Origin: JALHNF01 sp031972295
Lineage (GTDB): Bacteria; Patescibacteriota; Minisyncoccia; Phycocordibacterales; UBA5272
Length of the DNA stretch: 48,831 nucleotides
Direction of reading: 5' to 3'
Assembly: GCA_031972295.1 (NCBI GenBank)
Contig: DALYEZ010000005.1
Span: 1 to 48,831, forward strand
Under the pieces are notes generated by a model. It was not told where the DNA came from and ran no database searches. It saw only the letters and a program-made list of their open reading frames with translations. The position numbers and the translations under genes were made by a program. How positions within the stretch are numbered: position 1 is the stretch's first letter; each line of letters opens with the position of its first letter. Shown one piece after another: positions 23,422-33,281 of the stretch.

Positions 23422-26313
23422 ATGCGCGAGGTCACACAAATAAAAAAACGAAACGGAAACACGGTTCCATTTGAAAAAACAAAGGTTGCAAGCGCAATGA
23501 AAAAAGCGTTTGCGTCCCAAGCGATTTCAATTGCAGATGACAAGCTCACACAGCTTGCTGATCTTGCGGTGACACATGTGCATATTAAGTTTCAGGACAC
23601 TGTTCCTACGGTTGAAAATATTCAAGATATTGTTGAGATGGTGATTATGCAGGCAGGATATTTTACTGTTGCCAAGGCATACATTATTTACCGATACGAG
23701 CACACAAAAGAGCGACAAGAAGAAGTACAAGAACTGATTGAAGAGAATGCGCTCTATGTAACTAAAAAAAGTGGCAAGAAGGAAAAGTTTTCTGTTGATA
23801 AAATCCGCGCATGTCTCCTGCACTACGTAAAAGGCTATGAAAAAGATATTAATATCGATCGTATTGTAAATCAGGTGACTCTTGAGGTGTACAACGGTAT
23901 TACAACCAAGGATGTATTCCGCTCACTCATTATGACAGTGCGTTCTCGCATTGAAATAGATCCAGCATATTCGAAAGTTGCCGCACGACTACTACTTACA
24001 ACAGTGTACACTCGCGTGTTTGGCGAAGATGTTGATTTGAATGATACTCGCGCTGCGCTCAAAAAAGCATTTCCAAAATATATTACCGAGATGATTGAGA
24101 AGGGCAAGTTTGATCCTCGCATGAAAGAGTTTGATCTTGAAGCGCTTGCCGACGTGCTTGAACCGTCACGTGATCATTACTTCGAGTACATGGGTCTTGA
24201 AATTTTACACTCACGATACTTACTTGAAGATATGGAAACAAAACGTCCATACGAAACTCCGCAAATGTTCTGGATGCGTATTGCTATGGGTACCGCACTC
24301 AATGAGGCTCCGGAAAAGCGAATGGATGTGGTTAAAGAGTTTTATTATGTGCTTTCAGAGTTTTTGTACACTCCAGGTGGACGAACACTCTACCAGTCTG
24401 GTGTAGTAAAAGCACAGCTCTCAAATTGTTTCCTCAACGTGGTACCAGATGACCTTACAGCCATCTTTAAAACATATTCAGATAATGCGCAGCTTCTTAA
24501 ATGGTCAGGAGGAGTGGGAACTGCGTGGAGCAAGGTTCGAGCAACAGGTGCGGTTGTAAAGTCGGTAGAAATTGAAAGCCAGGGAGTGGTACCATATCTC
24601 AAAATCGCAAATGATATCAATGTCGCTATTATGCGTGGTGGCAAACGAAGAAGTGCTGCATGTGCGTACCTTGAAACATGGCACTACGACATTGAAGACT
24701 TTCTTGAGCTTCGAAAAAATACTGGTGACGAAAGGCGAAGAACACACGACATCAACACAGCAAACTGGATTCCGGATCTTTTCATGAAGCGTGTGCGAGA
24801 GAATAAAGATTGGACGCTCTTTAGTCCCGATGAAACCCCAGATCTCCCAGAGCTCTATGGAAAGAAGTTTGATGAAGCCTATGTGAAATACGAAAAGATG
24901 GTAGACGAAGGAAAAATTCGAGTATGGAAGCGTCTTCCTGCGAAAGATTTGTGGAAAAAAATGCTCGCTATGCTTTTCGAAACAGGTCATCCATGGATCA
25001 CCTGGAAAGACCCATGTAATGTACGTAGTCCACAAGACCATGTTGGTGTCATTCATAACTCAAACTTGTGTACTGAGATTACCTTGAATACCTCACCTGA
25101 TGAAACAGCAGTGTGTAATATTGGCTCAGTAAACTTTGCTAAATTTGTTGTAGACAAAAAACTCGATCACACTCTCTTACAGCGCGTGATGCGAGCTGCG
25201 GTACGAATGACTGACAACACACTCGATATTAACTTCTATCCAACAGAAGATGCTCGACGCTCAAACATGCGTCACCGACCTATTGGCCTTGGTATTCGTG
25301 GCTATCACGATGCTTTATATGCACTTGGCATTCGGTTTGACACACAAGATGCGGTTGAGTTTGCCGACGAGTCTATGGAAGTTATGGCATACTATACCGT
25401 TCTTGCATCGTCTGAACTCGCAAAAGAAAAGGGTGCTTATGAAAGCTTCAAGGGTTCTAAGTGGGATAGGGGGCTTCTTCCACAAGACACCGTGGACTTA
25501 CTTGAAAAAGAGCGCGGCATGAAGATAGATGTTCCTCGGGGTGGCAAGATGGACTGGACACCGGTGCGTGAACATATCAAAAAGCATGGTATGCGTAATT
25601 CAAATACTATGGCAATTGCACCAACTGCAAGTACAGCAAATCTTGTAGGATGTATTCCTTGTATTGAACCGATTTATAAAAACATCTATGTGAAGTCAAA
25701 TAAAGAAGGAGACTTTGTAGTGGTGAATAAATATCTCGTACAAGATCTTAAAGACCGAAAATTGTGGAGCGAAGAAATGCTTGGAAAGCTTAAATTCAAC
25801 GACGGGAGCGTCCAAAACATTAAAGAAATTCCTGATGATTTGAAGCAAAAATACACTGAAGTATTTGAAATTGATCAGAAATGGCTTATGTTGGGAGCCT
25901 CTCGTCGAGCAAAGTGGATGGATCAGAGCCAGTCGGTAAATGTGTTTTTCAAAGGCACATCAGGTAAAGACCTTTCAGATGTGTACATGCTTGCATGGGA
26001 ACTTGGACTCAAAACAACGTACTACCTTCGAACACTTGGTGCTTCGCAAGTAGAAAAATCAACTGTTTCAACATCAGAGTTTGGGGCTACACACACACGT
26101 TCATCTGATAAAAAGATAAGCGAAACATCTCCAATAGAGTCAGTTGGCGCGCAAGATATTCCAAGTCCGCTTTCAGCAATTGCCATGCCGCTTGAAAAAA
26201 TTACAATTAAATCGTCTCACCCTGATGCTAGTATGAGCCAATCGCCAACAAAACCGGTCTATAATTTGCATCGCGCTGATAATAACGAAGAATGTGAATC
26301 TTGCTCTGCTTAA
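23422..26313 (+). CDS. nrdA: Class Ia ribonucleotide reductase, large subunit
   Basis: A 963-aa alpha subunit that reduces ribonucleotides to deoxyribonucleotides. Two ATP-cone domains (about 1-95 and 105-200) start the protein, where one is usual; these sense ATP/dATP. The catalytic barrel has the active-site cysteines in LSNCFLN, SNLCTEI and AVCNIGS, the PTAST loop, and the C-terminal redox pair CESC three residues from the end. Between barrel and tail lies a Ser/Thr/Pro-rich linker of about 80 residues. E. coli NrdA has 761 aa. The small subunit follows after 33 nt. Confidence 0.95.
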   Translation: MREVTQIKKRNGNTVPFEKTKVASAMKKAFASQAISIADDKLTQLADLAVTHVHIKFQDTVPTVENIQDIVEMVIMQAGYFTVAKAYIIYRYEHTKERQEEVQELIEENALYVTKKSGKKEKFSVDKIRACLLHYVKGYEKDINIDRIVNQVTLEVYNGITTKDVFRSLIMTVRSRIEIDPAYSKVAARLLLTTVYTRVFGEDVDLNDTRAALKKAFPKYITEMIEKGKFDPRMKEFDLEALADVLEPSRDHYFEYMGLEILHSRYLLEDMETKRPYETPQMFWMRIAMGTALNEAPEKRMDVVKEFYYVLSEFLYTPGGRTLYQSGVVKAQLSNCFLNVVPDDLTAIFKTYSDNAQLLKWSGGVGTAWSKVRATGAVVKSVEIESQGVVPYLKIANDINVAIMRGGKRRSAACAYLETWHYDIEDFLELRKNTGDERRRTHDINTANWIPDLFMKRVRENKDWTLFSPDETPDLPELYGKKFDEAYVKYEKMVDEGKIRVWKRLPAKDLWKKMLAMLFETGHPWITWKDPCNVRSPQDHVGVIHNSNLCTEITLNTSPDETAVCNIGSVNFAKFVVDKKLDHTLLQRVMRAAVRMTDNTLDINFYPTEDARRSNMRHRPIGLGIRGYHDALYALGIRFDTQDAVEFADESMEVMAYYTVLASSELAKEKGAYESFKGSKWDRGLLPQDTVDLLEKERGMKIDVPRGGKMDWTPVREHIKKHGMRNSNTMAIAPTASTANLVGCIPCIEPIYKNIYVKSNKEGDFVVVNKYLVQDLKDRKLWSEEMLGKLKFNDGSVQNIKEIPDDLKQKYTEVFEIDQKWLMLGASRRAKWMDQSQSVNVFFKGTSGKDLSDVYMLAWELGLKTTYYLRTLGASQVEKSTVSTSEFGATHTRSSDKKISETSPIESVGAQDIPSPLSAIAMPLEKITIKSSHPDASMSQSPTKPVYNLHRADNNEECESCSA

Positions 26314-26346
26314 CCTTACCTTAAAAAATAATTTGTACATTTCCTT

Positions 26347-27381
26347 ATGCCTATCAATCACCACGCAGCCCCTGTCGACATTAATCAAAGAAAAATCATC
26401 AACGGAAAAGATGCTGATGTAATGCAGCTCTATCCAATGAAGCATACCTTTGCGTGGGACACATATCTTATAGGAAATGCAAACCATTGGCTTCCAACAG
26501 AAGTTTCAATGCAGAGAGATATTGAGCAGTGGAAGTCGCAAACAGTGCTCAGTGCTGACGAACGAAAGGCGTTTGAAACTATCTTGGGATTCTTCACGAC
26601 CGCGGACTCAATCGCAGCGAACAACTTAGTACTTGCGGTGTACAAACATATTACATCTCCTGAATGTCGCATGTATTTGCTTCGCCAAGCATATGAAGAA
26701 GCGATTCATACGCATGCATACCAGTACATTGTTGAGTCTCTCGGTATGGATCAGGCAAAAATTTTCAACATGTATCGTGAAGAGAAAGCAATCTTTGATA
26801 AAGATGAACTTGTTCTTTCTCTTAACGAGGGAATTTTTGATCCACATTTCAAGACAGGAACCTTTGAAAACGATCAGAAGTTCTTGGAAAACATGTGTGT
26901 ATTCTCACTCATCATGGAAGGAATCTTTTTCTATTCATCTTTTGCAGTGATGTTTAGTTTCCAGCGAGTCAACAAAATGACTGGTTCTGCTGAACAGATT
27001 CAGTACATCATGCGAGATGAGTCGCAACACCTTAATTTTGGGGTGAACATGATAAATACTATCAAGGAAGAACAACCAGAATTGTGGACATCTGAGTTTC
27101 AAGAAAGAATCGTGAATCTTGTTCGCCGAGGAGTGGAGCTTGAGTATACCTACGCCACAACCGTGTTTCCAAAAGGTATTTTTGGTATCAATGCACAAGG
27201 TTTTCGACAATATGTTGAGCATATTGCAGATCGTCGTCTTGAAAGTGTGGGACTTCCAAAGCAATACAATGTTGAGAATCCATTCCCGTGGATGTCAGAA
27301 GCTATTGACCTTGCGAAAGAGAAAAATTTCTTTGAGACTCGTGTAACAGAATACAAAGTTGGCGGACAGCTTGATTGGTAA
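26347..27381 (+). CDS. nrdB: Class Ia ribonucleotide reductase, small subunit
   Basis: A 344-aa ferritin-like beta subunit that makes the tyrosyl radical. The di-iron ligands are visible: Asp in TTADSIAANN, Glu and His in EEAIHTHAY, Glu in LIMEGIFFYSSF, and Glu/His in RDESQHLNFG. The radical Tyr sits in the EAIHTHAY segment four residues after the His, as in E. coli, so it is a normal tyrosyl-radical enzyme and not the Phe variant of Chlamydia. The end, GGQLDW, serves as the tail that docks into NrdA. Confidence 0.95.
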   Translation: MPINHHAAPVDINQRKIINGKDADVMQLYPMKHTFAWDTYLIGNANHWLPTEVSMQRDIEQWKSQTVLSADERKAFETILGFFTTADSIAANNLVLAVYKHITSPECRMYLLRQAYEEAIHTHAYQYIVESLGMDQAKIFNMYREEKAIFDKDELVLSLNEGIFDPHFKTGTFENDQKFLENMCVFSLIMEGIFFYSSFAVMFSFQRVNKMTGSAEQIQYIMRDESQHLNFGVNMINTIKEEQPELWTSEFQERIVNLVRRGVELEYTYATTVFPKGIFGINAQGFRQYVEHIADRRLESVGLPKQYNVENPFPWMSEAIDLAKEKNFFETRVTEYKVGGQLDW

Positions 27382-27442
27382 TCTTCAGCGTTCTTGCTTT
27401 CAAGAAGCTGTGACTTGTCTTGTGGTAAAATAAGCAAAATAC

Positions 27443-28297
27443 ATGCGCATTGCTTTTGTCTACTCGTTGAATAATCAATCTATTTCTCAAATAAAAGAAC
27501 TATTCTTGTGCGTGCCAAACATGCAGCTTTTAGAATATTATTTTGATGGCAAAAAGCTTCTGAATGCACAAGGAATACATGTAACTCTTCATGATATTGC
27601 AAGAGGAAGTGATGCGTATCTTCTTGATTCACGGATTCCAACTCAAATTCAAGAAAATATCCACCAGTATTTAAATATGCAAGGGGTGGACCATATTTTT
27701 GGAAAAGCTTACGAACAAAAAGATGCACCACATGATTTTTTGCTTGCAAAATCAATGAGTGTTCACGCATCACACGAAGATCTTGAACGAGCCTTGGCGA
27801 CTTTGTGGACAAATATCCCGCACCCTATTCGTGTGCGAAAAGAAGAAAAGATTTCAGAAGAAATTTCTTCAATTCATGAATTACGACGGCACGCACTTCC
27901 TCCTTTGTCTCAGGGTGAGAATATAGAGTGTGTCTATCAGCCAAAGGGAAGAAAACTCACATGTACTCTGGTTCGAAATACGCGAGGGAAAAAAGTATAC
28001 ACAACTCCCTTGTTTGAAAAAATAACTCATCCCTCAGGTGTTAAGCTTTCTTCGTCATCACTTTCGCAACAGGTCAAAGAAAGTATAATTGCAAAATTAG
28101 AGACTCTTTTTTCCCACTATCCAACATTTCCAACTTTACATGTTGAACTTACACACACACCAAAGGGGCTATATCTCATGCATGCCGTACCGGTTCGAGA
28201 TTTTACACACGAAGTAATTCCGGATACTTTACACGCTATTGGAATGCTACCAAGAGAGCTTCTTACGGCTTGTCTTACGTCTTTATCTACTAAATAA
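27443..28297 (+). CDS. Degenerate D-Ala-D-Ala-ligase-like ATP-grasp protein
   Basis: A 284-aa protein with the outline of a D-alanine-D-alanine ligase. The middle (TQIQENIHQYLNMQGVDHIFG, then LLAKSMS) aligns by eye with the family's GTIQGLLELLGIPYTGS..MDK region. The end (FTHEVIPDTLHAIGMLPRELL) aligns with the FTxxSLxPKAAAAAGISFxEL end. Catalytic features are gone: the metal-binding LEVNTLPG stretch reads LMHAVPVRD, and no clear Ser-Tyr or Arg active-site motifs are visible. It is probably inactive or has another role. It sits between nrdB and the convergent priA-like gene, overlapping the latter by 15 bases. Confidence 0.5.
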   Translation: MRIAFVYSLNNQSISQIKELFLCVPNMQLLEYYFDGKKLLNAQGIHVTLHDIARGSDAYLLDSRIPTQIQENIHQYLNMQGVDHIFGKAYEQKDAPHDFLLAKSMSVHASHEDLERALATLWTNIPHPIRVRKEEKISEEISSIHELRRHALPPLSQGENIECVYQPKGRKLTCTLVRNTRGKKVYTTPLFEKITHPSGVKLSSSSLSQQVKESIIAKLETLFSHYPTFPTLHVELTHTPKGLYLMHAVPVRDFTHEVIPDTLHAIGMLPRELLTACLTSLSTK

Positions 28298-30142
28298 GGT
28301 TTGAGGGTTTACCTCTACAATTATGTGTGGATAGAGTCCCTGGAGCCTTCTTTGGAGTCCAATGTCTTCAATAAATCGTTCTTGGGTAATACGAAGAAGT
28401 ACTCGAATATCACTGTGCACTTTGTATATATGGGGCTTACAAGCAGGGAACAGGTCTACTAAAGAGTCCGCTTCTTTCTTGGTAAATGAACCATCTTTTC
28501 GGAGCAGAACAAATGTTGTGTATGGCACATGGGCGAGCTCTCTGCGCTCTTTTAATTCAGCCTTAATGTAGTCGGTGATATTTTCATTTTTACATATCTC
28601 AAAAAGAGGATCTTCCGGAATGCGGGTTTGCACAAAAACAGCATTGTGGCTGTATTCAAGAATAGGTTCCAACACTTGCACTAACCTTCGGTGAGTGTCT
28701 ATGTCCGGCATTGAAAGCCATGAGTCACAGGAAATAATAGCTGCCACAGCTAATTTTTGTTCGAGGTAAGGCAAAACACTATCGGTACCAATTAAAATAC
28801 CCCCAGATTCTTTCCAGGTGTGTATTGTTTTTTTGAACACTTTTTCTGAAACGTCACCATCAAGAACGAACACATCTTTGTTAGGGAATATTTTTTCTAC
28901 TTCTTCGGCAACAATTCGTGTAGTGATGCCGTATCCTTTTATTTTCCAACTTCCACACGTATTACAAATAATTTCCTGATCTTGTTGTAGAGCTTCCTTG
29001 TGTCCACAATAGAGGCAACGTAAACCTCGGGCGTTATTTGGAAGTGATTGAATAGTGGTTGGTTTTGTACACTGTGCACACAAGACAACGGTGCCGCAGT
29101 CGCCACATTGAATAGATGTATGCACTCCTTTGCGAGCGACATATAAAAATGCATGCGCCGATAACTTCATTTTTGCTATTGTTTCGCGTACAAGGGCTGT
29201 GAGTGTGCTAAACGGAGCGTCTTTTTCAAAAGTACATAACTCAATAGGAACATGATGCGAAAAACGTGAATGAATAGAAAATTCTCGAGAATATTTTTTT
29301 TCTTCTAGATCACGATATGACTCTATGCGTAAAATAGTATCCGCAAACAATGTTTTTGTCTGTGACATACCCCATGTTGCCTTGAAAAGTGAGACGTAGT
29401 CGACGCTTGGTGTGTCAAAAGAATAATAATTCGGGTGTGATTCCTGGTCAACAATAGTTAGTTCAAGTGTTTTTGGGGTAATGTGTGCAAAGTGCGGTGT
29501 GGAACATATACAGAGGTATTCTTTCTCGGTATATATTTTTGTAATAGCCTCCTGTATTTGCTTTTTAGTAATTTCTCCATGGAGTACAACTACTTTATGC
29601 TGGATGCCTTTTCCTATATAGGAGGCAAGTTTGAGTACACGCTCAACGGTTGGCGCAATAATGTGTATTGATTTTTTCTTAGCAAGAATATCGCGCATAA
29701 TACTTTTGTACTGCACCACTCGTTCCTCGGAAGAACTTTCAAGGTAAGAGATAGTTTTCTCCACTTCTCCTTGGTGCCTGTAGGTGAGTGCATTCTGTAT
29801 ATATTCAGGATTTTTTTTGAGTGACTCCGGAATGACAGCATCAAAAAAGAGTGAGTAGGGAATAGCTTGCACTTCTGCCGCCTGTACATATTGCATGAGA
29901 ATATTTTCAGGGATATGTCCAACCACGTCATCCTTTTTTATTTTTTTAAGCTGAAATGTTTGTGTACGGATATCTCCTTTGTGTTCAGCAAGTGTACTTC
30001 TTTGAACAACGATACCAAGCATCTCTTCTTTACGTAAGGTAACGTATACAAGAGACCCTACGGCTACGTCATCTTTTGAGTAAAAGGAGAGCGGTGATGG
30101 GATTTTTCGGTGAGTAAGAAGGGCGACGTGGAGGAGTACCAT
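28283..30142 (-). CDS. priA: PriA-like primosomal protein lacking helicase motifs
   Basis: A 619-aa protein with PriA architecture. The N-terminal DNA-binding domain is SFYSKDDVAVGSLVYVTL. A helicase-like core follows, then the zinc module at about 345-395 with CxxC pairs (CGDCG, CAQC, CLYCG, CNTCG), and a C-terminal domain. The ATPase motifs have decayed: the Walker A place has SSSEERVVQYK instead of GSGKT, DEEH reads DQESH, and the AGRAGR motif is missing. It probably keeps DNA or replisome binding without unwinding (inference). ATG 30142 gives the family-like start and leaves a 55-bp divergent gap to murA. Confidence 0.8.
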   Translation of the reverse strand: MVLLHVALLTHRKIPSPLSFYSKDDVAVGSLVYVTLRKEEMLGIVVQRSTLAEHKGDIRTQTFQLKKIKKDDVVGHIPENILMQYVQAAEVQAIPYSLFFDAVIPESLKKNPEYIQNALTYRHQGEVEKTISYLESSSEERVVQYKSIMRDILAKKKSIHIIAPTVERVLKLASYIGKGIQHKVVVLHGEITKKQIQEAITKIYTEKEYLCICSTPHFAHITPKTLELTIVDQESHPNYYSFDTPSVDYVSLFKATWGMSQTKTLFADTILRIESYRDLEEKKYSREFSIHSRFSHHVPIELCTFEKDAPFSTLTALVRETIAKMKLSAHAFLYVARKGVHTSIQCGDCGTVVLCAQCTKPTTIQSLPNNARGLRCLYCGHKEALQQDQEIICNTCGSWKIKGYGITTRIVAEEVEKIFPNKDVFVLDGDVSEKVFKKTIHTWKESGGILIGTDSVLPYLEQKLAVAAIISCDSWLSMPDIDTHRRLVQVLEPILEYSHNAVFVQTRIPEDPLFEICKNENITDYIKAELKERRELAHVPYTTFVLLRKDGSFTKKEADSLVDLFPACKPHIYKVHSDIRVLLRITQERFIEDIGLQRRLQGLYPHIIVEVNPQTLFSR

Positions 30143-30161
30143 ATACCGATTGTACTTATTT

Positions 30162-30190
30162 TTGGGACTCACGCAAAACTTTGCTATGCT
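30162..30190 (+). promoter_or_regulatory. murA promoter
   Basis: TTGGGA (30162-30167), 17-bp spacer, TATGCT (30185-30190). The ATG is 7 nt later, so the mRNA is probably leaderless. Confidence 0.6.
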
Positions 30191-30197
30191 CTCTAGT

Positions 30198-31499
30198 ATG
30201 ACTGACCCGACGCATGAGGTGTTTAAGATTAAAGGACTTTCAGGAAAACGAAAGTTAGAAGGGATTATCCCTGTATATGGGGCAAAAAATGCGGTTTTAA
30301 AAGTGCTTGCTGCGAGCCCATTGTTTGCAAACCCACTAACTATTTCGAATGTGCCAGAAATTGAAGATGTACATCGTTCATACGAACTCCTAGAGGCCTT
30401 GGGTGCCACCCGTATCTCTGACGATAAGAGAAATGTAACTATTACCGTACCCAAGAAAATGATAACTGATCTGCCAACTGACATTGCGAAACAATTTCGA
30501 GCGTCAGTTGTTTTTACGGGGCCACTTCTTGCACGCTATGGCAAAGTGTCTTTCCCGCACCCGGGAGGTTGTGTGCTTGGTGGAAGACCTATCGATGTCT
30601 TTTTAACTGCTTACCAGAAACTTGGCGCAACTATTACACACAAAAATGAACGGTATTACATCTCAGCTCCAAAAGGGCTTACCGGAGGGCATATTCATTT
30701 TCGCATTCCGTCTGTTACCGGAACGGAGACAGTGTTAATGGCGGCATCGCTCGCAAAAGGAAAAACAGTTTTACGAAATGCTGCTATGGAGCCCGAGGTA
30801 GTATCGCTTGCAAACTTTTTACAAGATTCTGGGGTGAAGATAGAGGGGATTGGTACACCAACTCTTACGATTTACGGTACAAATGGGAAACCATTAACTG
30901 CAAAAAAAGCATATGTTACAATTCCTGACCGTATAGAAGCGGGGAGCTTCGTTGTGCTAGCAGCACTCCTAGGAAAAGATGTGACCATTACAAACTGTGT
31001 ACCGGAACATTTCGAGTCACTTCTTGAGCATATTAAGGAAATGGGTGTTCATTTTGAAACAACAAAAAATAGCGTGCGTGTATTTGGAAATGAAAAAACA
31101 ATTTTGAAACCAGTCCACATAAAAACACATGAGTACCCTGGTTTCCCTACAGATCTGCAGTCTCCAATGTTGGTCGCACTTACTCAGGCTAAGGGTGAGA
31201 GTACGGTTTGGGAAACTATTTTTGAGGATCGACTGAGATACACGGAAGGTTTACAAAATATGGGGGCAAATATTACAACTATGAATCCGCTCCAGGTGCT
31301 TGTGCGCGGTAAAACAGACCTTCGTGCCAAAGAATTGCAATCACCAGACCTTCGTGCGGGTATTGCTTTTGTTATTGCAGCCGCACTTGCCACAGGAACA
31401 TCGACTATTGGGAATGTGTATAATATAGATAGAGGGTATGAGAATTTAGATGAGCGTTTGCGGGCTATTGGGCTTTCAATAACACGGCACACGGAGTAA
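30198..31499 (+). CDS. murA: UDP-GlcNAc 1-carboxyvinyltransferase
   Basis: A 433-aa enzyme for the first committed step of peptidoglycan synthesis (enolpyruvyl transfer from PEP). The Lys-Asn pair is in YGAKNAVLK near residue 29. The catalytic Cys is C125 in GGCVLGGRP, so the enzyme is of the type normally sensitive to fosfomycin. DRIEAGSF, FPTDLQSP and the later EDRLRYTEGLQNMGA segments are canonical. Length is near E. coli MurA (419). ATG 30198 fits the -10 position; a longer start would overlap the promoter. mreB follows after 17 nt. Confidence 0.95.
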   Translation: MTDPTHEVFKIKGLSGKRKLEGIIPVYGAKNAVLKVLAASPLFANPLTISNVPEIEDVHRSYELLEALGATRISDDKRNVTITVPKKMITDLPTDIAKQFRASVVFTGPLLARYGKVSFPHPGGCVLGGRPIDVFLTAYQKLGATITHKNERYYISAPKGLTGGHIHFRIPSVTGTETVLMAASLAKGKTVLRNAAMEPEVVSLANFLQDSGVKIEGIGTPTLTIYGTNGKPLTAKKAYVTIPDRIEAGSFVVLAALLGKDVTITNCVPEHFESLLEHIKEMGVHFETTKNSVRVFGNEKTILKPVHIKTHEYPGFPTDLQSPMLVALTQAKGESTVWETIFEDRLRYTEGLQNMGANITTMNPLQVLVRGKTDLRAKELQSPDLRAGIAFVIAAALATGTSTIGNVYNIDRGYENLDERLRAIGLSITRHTE

Positions 31500-31516
31500 T
31501 ATCTTTCTCCATAAGT

Positions 31517-32530
31517 ATGTCAATTTTTAAGAAAAAACTCGGTATAGATTTAGGGACAGCCAACACACTTGTCTTTGTGCCTGGTAAAGGGGTTGTGTTA
31601 AATGAGCCCTCGGTTGTGGCTATTTCTGAAGAAGGAAAACAGGTTCTTGCGGTCGGGCTTGAGGCAAAAGAAATGATTGGCAAGACTCCAGACTCAATCG
31701 TTGCCTATCGTCCCATGAAAGATGGCGTCATTGCCGACTACAAAGTCACCGAAGCGATGCTTCGCTATTTTATAAACAAAGCTCTTGGTAAATGGGTAAT
31801 TGTGAAGCCTGAGGTGATGGTCTCTGTTCCAGCTGGTATTACCTCAACAGAGCGTCGCGCGGTGGTAGAAGCGGCAATTAAGGCAGGGGCTAAGAACGCC
31901 TATGTGGTGAAGGAACCGATTTTGGCTGCAATCGGCGCGGGTATTCCTATTCACGAGCCAAAAGGAAGAATGATTGTGGATATCGGTGGCGGAACCACAG
32001 ACGTGGCAGTCATCTCGCTCGGTGGCATCGTTGCATCAACGTCAGTAAAATGTGCCGGAAATAAAATAGATCAGGCGATTATTGATCATGTTAAGAAAAC
32101 ATACAATCTCGCTATCGGTGACAAAACAGCTGAGGATATAAAAATTCATGTTGGCAGCGCGCTTCCGCTCAATGAAGAACTTTCTATGTCTATCAAAGGC
32201 CGTGATTATGTTACAGGTCTTCCTCGAAGTGTAACCATTACGACAAATGAAATGGTCAAAGCGGTTGAACGTGAACTTCGTCTTATCATAAAGGCGATAA
32301 AAGATGTTTTTCAAGAAACACCTCCCGAACTTGCCTCTGACATTATTGATAACGGCATTATTATGTCGGGCGGCTCATCTCTCCTTCGTAATCTTCCTCT
32401 TCTTATTGAACGTAAAACGGGTGTAAAGGCAACGCTTGCTGAAGACGCTCTGTATTGTGTAGCAAAGGGGACTGGTATTGCCCTTGAACACCTTGATCTG
32501 TACAAGAAAAGTATTATTGCAAAACGTTAA
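31517..32530 (+). CDS. mreB: MreB actin-like cell-shape protein, copy 1
   Basis: A 337-aa actin-fold ATPase that forms membrane filaments guiding lateral wall synthesis. Phosphate 1 motif GIDLGTANTLVFV is at residues 9-21, phosphate 2 is MIVDIGGGTTDVAVIS, and the adenosine motif is IMSGGSSLLRNLP. Compared with the second copy, the start is more basic (MSIFKKK). It lies between murA and holB rather than beside mreC. Confidence 0.94.
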   Translation: MSIFKKKLGIDLGTANTLVFVPGKGVVLNEPSVVAISEEGKQVLAVGLEAKEMIGKTPDSIVAYRPMKDGVIADYKVTEAMLRYFINKALGKWVIVKPEVMVSVPAGITSTERRAVVEAAIKAGAKNAYVVKEPILAAIGAGIPIHEPKGRMIVDIGGGTTDVAVISLGGIVASTSVKCAGNKIDQAIIDHVKKTYNLAIGDKTAEDIKIHVGSALPLNEELSMSIKGRDYVTGLPRSVTITTNEMVKAVERELRLIIKAIKDVFQETPPELASDIIDNGIIMSGGSSLLRNLPLLIERKTGVKATLAEDALYCVAKGTGIALEHLDLYKKSIIAKR

Positions 32531-32533
32531 TAT

Positions 32534-33223
32534 ATGGAGAACATTCTCCTTACTTACATTTTAAAACAACCATTCCAGACGCTTGTGCTTGTGGGGGATA
32601 CACAAGATGTTTTTTTAGCTACCAAATCTTTTTTTAAAGAAACAGAGAATATAGATTTAGAGAGCCATGGAGACGTTGCTATACATGCAAGTGATTCTTT
32701 AACTATCGATATTGCTCGAGAAATAAAAGAATGGACAGAGGGCATGCCGCAATACCGCCCAAATAAACTTCTTGTACTTACACCGACTATTTTTCCAGTG
32801 ATCTCTCAAAACGCGCTTTTAAAAACATTTGAAGAGCCAAGTGGCAATACGCAAATAATTTTGGCTATAAAGGATGTGAGTATTCTTCTCCCAACAATTC
32901 TTTCGCGTGCCGTTGTCTACCATATACCTACTAAAGAAAAGACGTGTGATGACGCACTACTGCGATTAGCCCCACATGCCCGTCTTTTAGACAAAGAAGT
33001 TGCAATGCTTCTTAAAACAGGCTTGCAAAAACCCTCTAAAGAGAAGGTGGGTGAATTTTTTAATAATCTGACTCAGGCTGCTCTGCGGAGTTCGTATTCC
33101 AACATTAAGAGAAGGGAAGCTGTACGGGTTCTTACCACGGTGACTCCATACATATACGACCAAGGCGCGTCCATTAAGATGCTTGTGGAGTATACATGTC
33201 TGCAACTTCCTGTTCTTGATTAG
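32534..33223 (+). CDS. holB: DNA polymerase III delta-prime-like subunit
   Basis: A 229-aa protein of the clamp-loader delta-prime/DnaX family. The diagnostic segment is SQNALLKTFEEPSGNTQIILA followed by LLPTILSRAVVYHI, corresponding to the family's NALLKxLEEPP and PTIxSRC motifs. There is no Walker A and no Cys4 zinc module, which agrees with delta-prime acting as a stator rather than an ATPase. At 229 aa it is shorter than E. coli HolB (334), mainly in the C-terminal collar domain. It begins 3 nt after mreB, so it is translated from the murA-mreB transcript. Confidence 0.8.
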   Translation: MENILLTYILKQPFQTLVLVGDTQDVFLATKSFFKETENIDLESHGDVAIHASDSLTIDIAREIKEWTEGMPQYRPNKLLVLTPTIFPVISQNALLKTFEEPSGNTQIILAIKDVSILLPTILSRAVVYHIPTKEKTCDDALLRLAPHARLLDKEVAMLLKTGLQKPSKEKVGEFFNNLTQAALRSSYSNIKRREAVRVLTTVTPYIYDQGASIKMLVEYTCLQLPVLD

Positions 33224-33261
33224 TCAATTAAAAGAACCTTTTCTGCTCTCATAAACCCGTG

Positions 33262-33274
33262 TATAGTAAGGAGA
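33262..33274 (+). promoter_or_regulatory. frr -10 box and strong Shine-Dalgarno
   Basis: TATAGT (33262-33267) is directly followed by AAGGAGA (33268-33274), 7 nt before the frr ATG. This is one of the few clear ribosome binding sites in the window, and the only one this strong. Confidence 0.6.
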
Positions 33275-33281
33275 TACATAT

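Noticed and set aside
32534..33223. Missing Walker A in the delta-prime gene as a loss of function
   Set aside because: Delta-prime subunits commonly lack a working ATP site, so this is normal for the family.
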